The notes beneath the pieces were generated by a model. That model did not search any database. It saw nothing but the letters and a program-made list of their open reading frames with translations, and was not told the DNA's origin. Of a DNA stretch of 64,000 nt, positions 61,470-64,000 are shown piece after piece (within the stretch, counting starts at the first letter, position 1; every line of letters begins with the position of its first letter). This DNA is from Kluyvera sp040932435 (GTDB lineage Bacteria; Pseudomonadota; Gammaproteobacteria; Enterobacterales; Enterobacteriaceae): assembly GCF_040932435.1 (NCBI RefSeq), contig NZ_JBFQGA010000006.1:372001-436000 (forward strand), read 5' to 3'. The translations under genes and the position numbers were made by a program.

Positions 61470-63635
61470 ATGTTAAATCCGTCACGCTGGCGTAATATTG
61501 CCACGGCCAGAACGCTATTTGTGATGATATTTTTGGCCGGCATTGGTCTGATTTTCTCTATTATCTCGTTGCTGTATCTCTCACAGCAGTTGATTAGTGC
61601 AAAAACCAACGATATTGATGCCAGACGATCCGCTCTTTCCGTCGATGGCGCTGTTCAGACATCCATCAACCGCGTGCTGTCGCTGGTTATCGATAATGCT
61701 ATCTGGGACGATGCCGTCCGCAAAGTCTACCCGCCCACGCTGGATACCACCTGGTTGTACAACACCTGGGGGGCTGGCTTTAAAATCAATAACCTCTATG
61801 ACGGCACCTTTGTGCTGGATGAAAATTATCACGTGCTGTGGGGCGCGTTTCATAGCAATCCTTTTAACGAGAAGGATCTGCGCTTTTTTGGCGATGGGCT
61901 GCGCGAACTGATTGACGAAAATAAAAGGCCGCTTAGTGAAGGGCGAAATATGTTCGCCGGGATCACGCGTACCCGGGAAGGCATTGCGTTTATCGGCATT
62001 GGACTCATTCGTCCGATGACCGGCCGGCTAGAAGTTTATGACAGTACTCGCCGCTATCTGGTGATTACCCGTCACGTAAACCCAACGCTGTTGCGTAATC
62101 TGGGCAACACATTTCAGATTGAAAATCTGAGCCTTACCGATGCGCCGCGAAATCAGTACAACATTCCCATTCGCACCGCCGGTGACCGCGTGGTCGGCTG
62201 GCTTGATTGGCAGTTGCGCCAGCCAGGCGTAGAAGCGGCAAATGCGGCGTCGCCGCAAATTCGTGAAATCGTCCTATTGGCCGCGGGGTTAATTCTGTTG
62301 TTTATCTTGCTGAGCAGTCTGGGGCTTTGGAAACTGGCGCGAGGGGAACGACAGGCGCGTGAAATTGCGCTCACCGATTGGCTCAGCCATTTGCCAAACC
62401 GACGGGCGCTGATTGAACAGCTCGAGCGTATCAGCATGCGGGGCGATAAGGATCTGAAAACCGTTGTTTTTATCGATCTTGATGGTTTTAAAGATGTTAA
62501 CGATATTTACGGACATGATATCGGCGATATTCTGATTATTCGCATAGCCGATATGTTGCAAACGCTAGTGCCGGCAGGGGGAATGCTGGCGCGGATGGGC
62601 GGCGACGAATTTGCGATGACTGTCGGTGGTCAACGCTCACCGGCGCAGGCCTCGGCGTTTGCCGAGCGAGTATTGGAATATCTGAATACGCCGATTCGTA
62701 TCGGTGAGCGGACGCTGCACATCAGCGCCAGCATCGGTATCGCCAGTGGTACGTTGCAGGCAAGCTCCAGCTCCGAACTTTTCCGCCAGGCGGATATCGC
62801 GATGTACCACTCTAAAATTACCGGCAAAGGACGAATCACCCATTACGACGCCGAGCTAAACAGCGTGCGTGAATACCAACTGTCAATTGAAAACGATATC
62901 CGCCATGGTCTGGAAAGAGACGAGTTTGAAGTGTGGTATCAGCCGATTGTCTGCGCCCGGTCCCAAGCGATGGTGGGGGTTGAAGCATTGGTACGCTGGC
63001 CGCGTCGACCGAAAGGAGAACTGATGCCCGATGCCTTTATCACCATTGCCGAGACCAGCGGGCTGATTTACTCGCTGGGGCAGTTTGTGCTGGCCCGCGC
63101 CTGTCGCGACCTGTTGGCCCACAACGATCTGAAACTATCGGTGAATATTTCCCCCGCGCAGTTTCGCGACCCAGAATTTGAAGAAAAAGTGTCCAGCGTG
63201 CTGAAGTCGTCTGGGTTCCCACCGGCGAGGCTGCAACTGGAGGTGACGGAAACTTACGTGCTGGAAAAACCAGAGCGCGCGCGGGTGGCAATCTCGGCGT
63301 TAAAAGCGCTGGGCACCGCCGTGGCGCTTGATGATTTCGGCACCGGTTATTCGAGCATTGGCTACCTGCGACGTTTTAACTTCGACACCATCAAGATTGA
63401 TAAATCGCTGGCCGGGCTGGTGGATAACGACGATCAAGCCGCAGCGCTGGTGAGCGGCACTATCCGCATTGCCAGCGCGTTAGGGATGACGGTGGTCGCT
63501 GAAGGAGTGGAAACCGAGAAACAGATGAAGCTGCTGCGTTTGGCGGGTTGTGACCAGTTGCAAGGGTTTTATTTTAGCCAACCGATGCCGTTATCCTCGC
63601 TGCTGGCGTTACGCCACCAGCAGCGACTGAGCTAG
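61470..63635 (+). CDS. CHASE4-GGDEF-EAL cyclic-di-GMP protein
   Basis: 721 residues: TM1 at about 17-40, periplasmic CHASE4 sensor (about 55-245), TM2 at about 266-288, GGDEF domain with intact GGDEF at 377-381 and no RxxD inhibitory site, EAL domain with EAL at 505-507 and DDFGTGYSS at 631-639. Both active sites look complete, so it may make and break c-di-GMP, probably governed by a periplasmic signal. It is inserted between mdtI and ydgD, which are close in E. coli. Its end overlaps ydgD by 4 bases. Confidence 0.9.
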   Translation: MLNPSRWRNIATARTLFVMIFLAGIGLIFSIISLLYLSQQLISAKTNDIDARRSALSVDGAVQTSINRVLSLVIDNAIWDDAVRKVYPPTLDTTWLYNTWGAGFKINNLYDGTFVLDENYHVLWGAFHSNPFNEKDLRFFGDGLRELIDENKRPLSEGRNMFAGITRTREGIAFIGIGLIRPMTGRLEVYDSTRRYLVITRHVNPTLLRNLGNTFQIENLSLTDAPRNQYNIPIRTAGDRVVGWLDWQLRQPGVEAANAASPQIREIVLLAAGLILLFILLSSLGLWKLARGERQAREIALTDWLSHLPNRRALIEQLERISMRGDKDLKTVVFIDLDGFKDVNDIYGHDIGDILIIRIADMLQTLVPAGGMLARMGGDEFAMTVGGQRSPAQASAFAERVLEYLNTPIRIGERTLHISASIGIASGTLQASSSSELFRQADIAMYHSKITGKGRITHYDAELNSVREYQLSIENDIRHGLERDEFEVWYQPIVCARSQAMVGVEALVRWPRRPKGELMPDAFITIAETSGLIYSLGQFVLARACRDLLAHNDLKLSVNISPAQFRDPEFEEKVSSVLKSSGFPPARLQLEVTETYVLEKPERARVAISALKALGTAVALDDFGTGYSSIGYLRRFNFDTIKIDKSLAGLVDNDDQAAALVSGTIRIASALGMTVVAEGVETEKQMKLLRLAGCDQLQGFYFSQPMPLSSLLALRHQQRLS

Positions 63636-64000
63636 TTTCCGGCGGCTAACGCTTCGAGCTTATCGCGAAAACCGGTCACCGAGATGGCCCGGTTATCGGC
63701 CCGCCAGCGGTCTTTTGCGGCTGGCGCTGAACTTTGTACGGCAATGACCTGCCATCCAGAGTCTGTTTTTAACAGCAGTGGCGAGCCGCTATCGCCCGGC
63801 AAGGTATCGCACTGATGTGAAAGCACCGAGGTTTGTGCCCAGCCGGTGACCGTACAATCTTGATGACTGTACAGTGAATCAAGGTGGTCAACCGGATAAC
63901 CCGACTGCGTGACTTTACGCTCTACCGCTTTCAGCGCGGCGGTCAGTTCGTCTTTATCCCCGCTAAAAAGCGGAATAGGCGTTATCCCAGACGGCGGGTA
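63632..64000 (-). CDS. ydgD: Trypsin-like serine protease YdgD (C-terminal part)
   Basis: The 122-codon C-terminal part runs off the right edge. It matches E. coli YdgD: CTVTGWAQTSVLSHQCDTLPGDSGSPLLL holds the catalytic Ser in GDSGSP and a Cys pair of the S1 fold. Periplasmic; substrate unknown. The start and the His/Asp of the triad lie beyond the window. The neighbourhood ydgD-mdtIJ-tqsA is that of E. coli. Confidence 0.93.
   Translation of the reverse strand, partial: YPPSGITPIPLFSGDKDELTAALKAVERKVTQSGYPVDHLDSLYSHQDCTVTGWAQTSVLSHQCDTLPGDSGSPLLLKTDSGWQVIAVQSSAPAAKDRWRADNRAISVTGFRDKLEALAAGN

Overview
The window is a 64 kb piece of an Enterobacteriaceae chromosome, related to but distinct from Escherichia coli K-12. 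Most genes are recognisable orthologues of the E. coli ydbC-azoR-hrpA-ydcF-aldA-gapC-cybB-trg-ydcI-ydcJ-opgD-rimL-ydcK-tehAB-ydcL-ydcO-sutR-rlhA-ydcR-ydcSTUV-patD-ortT run, in the same order. Base composition is typical of GC-richer enterics, coding density is high, and REP-type palindromes sit behind several genes. I saw no rRNA, tRNA, CRISPR array, prophage or intact insertion sequence. All identifications come from recalled family and E. coli sequences; no search was run.

Layout. 0-6 kb: end of an unknown gene, ydbC/pdxI, azoR, hrpA. 6-13 kb: an inserted block with a MarR-controlled tripartite efflux operon (marR, DHA2-type MFS pump, HlyD adaptor, TolC-like lipoprotein, O-methyltransferase) and a metabolite:H+ symporter. 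13-24 kb: ydcF, a small outer-membrane protein, aldA, an Ada-type DNA repair gene with a PEP-mutase-like gene, an intact gapC, cybB, a leuE-like exporter, the formaldehyde operon frmRA, and trg behind a flagellar sigma-28 type promoter. 24-32 kb: a quinate/shikimate-type PQQ dehydrogenase, an AT-rich glycosyltransferase-like gene, and ydcI-pcaGH-ydcJ, in which protocatechuate 3,4-dioxygenase lies between two genes that are neighbours in E. coli. 32-46 kb: a type B carboxylesterase, opgD, rimL, ydcK, a LysE-type exporter, tehAB, ydcL, an EamA exporter with a divergent AraC regulator, ydcO, sutR, rlhA. 46-51 kb: a secreted 15-residue-repeat protein, a cyanide-insensitive-type cytochrome bd operon (cioA-cioB-DUF2474 subunit), and a fasciclin/ECF sigma/anti-sigma operon. 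51-59 kb: ydcR, the ydcSTUV transporter with patD, and ortT. 59-64 kb: tqsA, mdtJI with a leader ORF, a CHASE4-GGDEF-EAL protein, and the end of ydgD. In E. coli this last group lies well away from ortT, so a rearrangement boundary falls between ortT and tqsA.

Themes. The accessory genes suggest a life among plant or soil aromatics (quinate/shikimate oxidation, protocatechuate ring cleavage, phenolic-type efflux with O-methylation, formaldehyde detoxification) combined with respiratory and envelope stress adaptation (CIO-type oxidase, ECF system). Several control elements can be read directly: an 18-bp palindrome before marR, two related palindromes between ydcO and sutR, a FrmR-type operator, a sigma-28 type promoter at trg, an FNR-like site before ortT, and a candidate SigK-like promoter ahead of the fasciclin gene.
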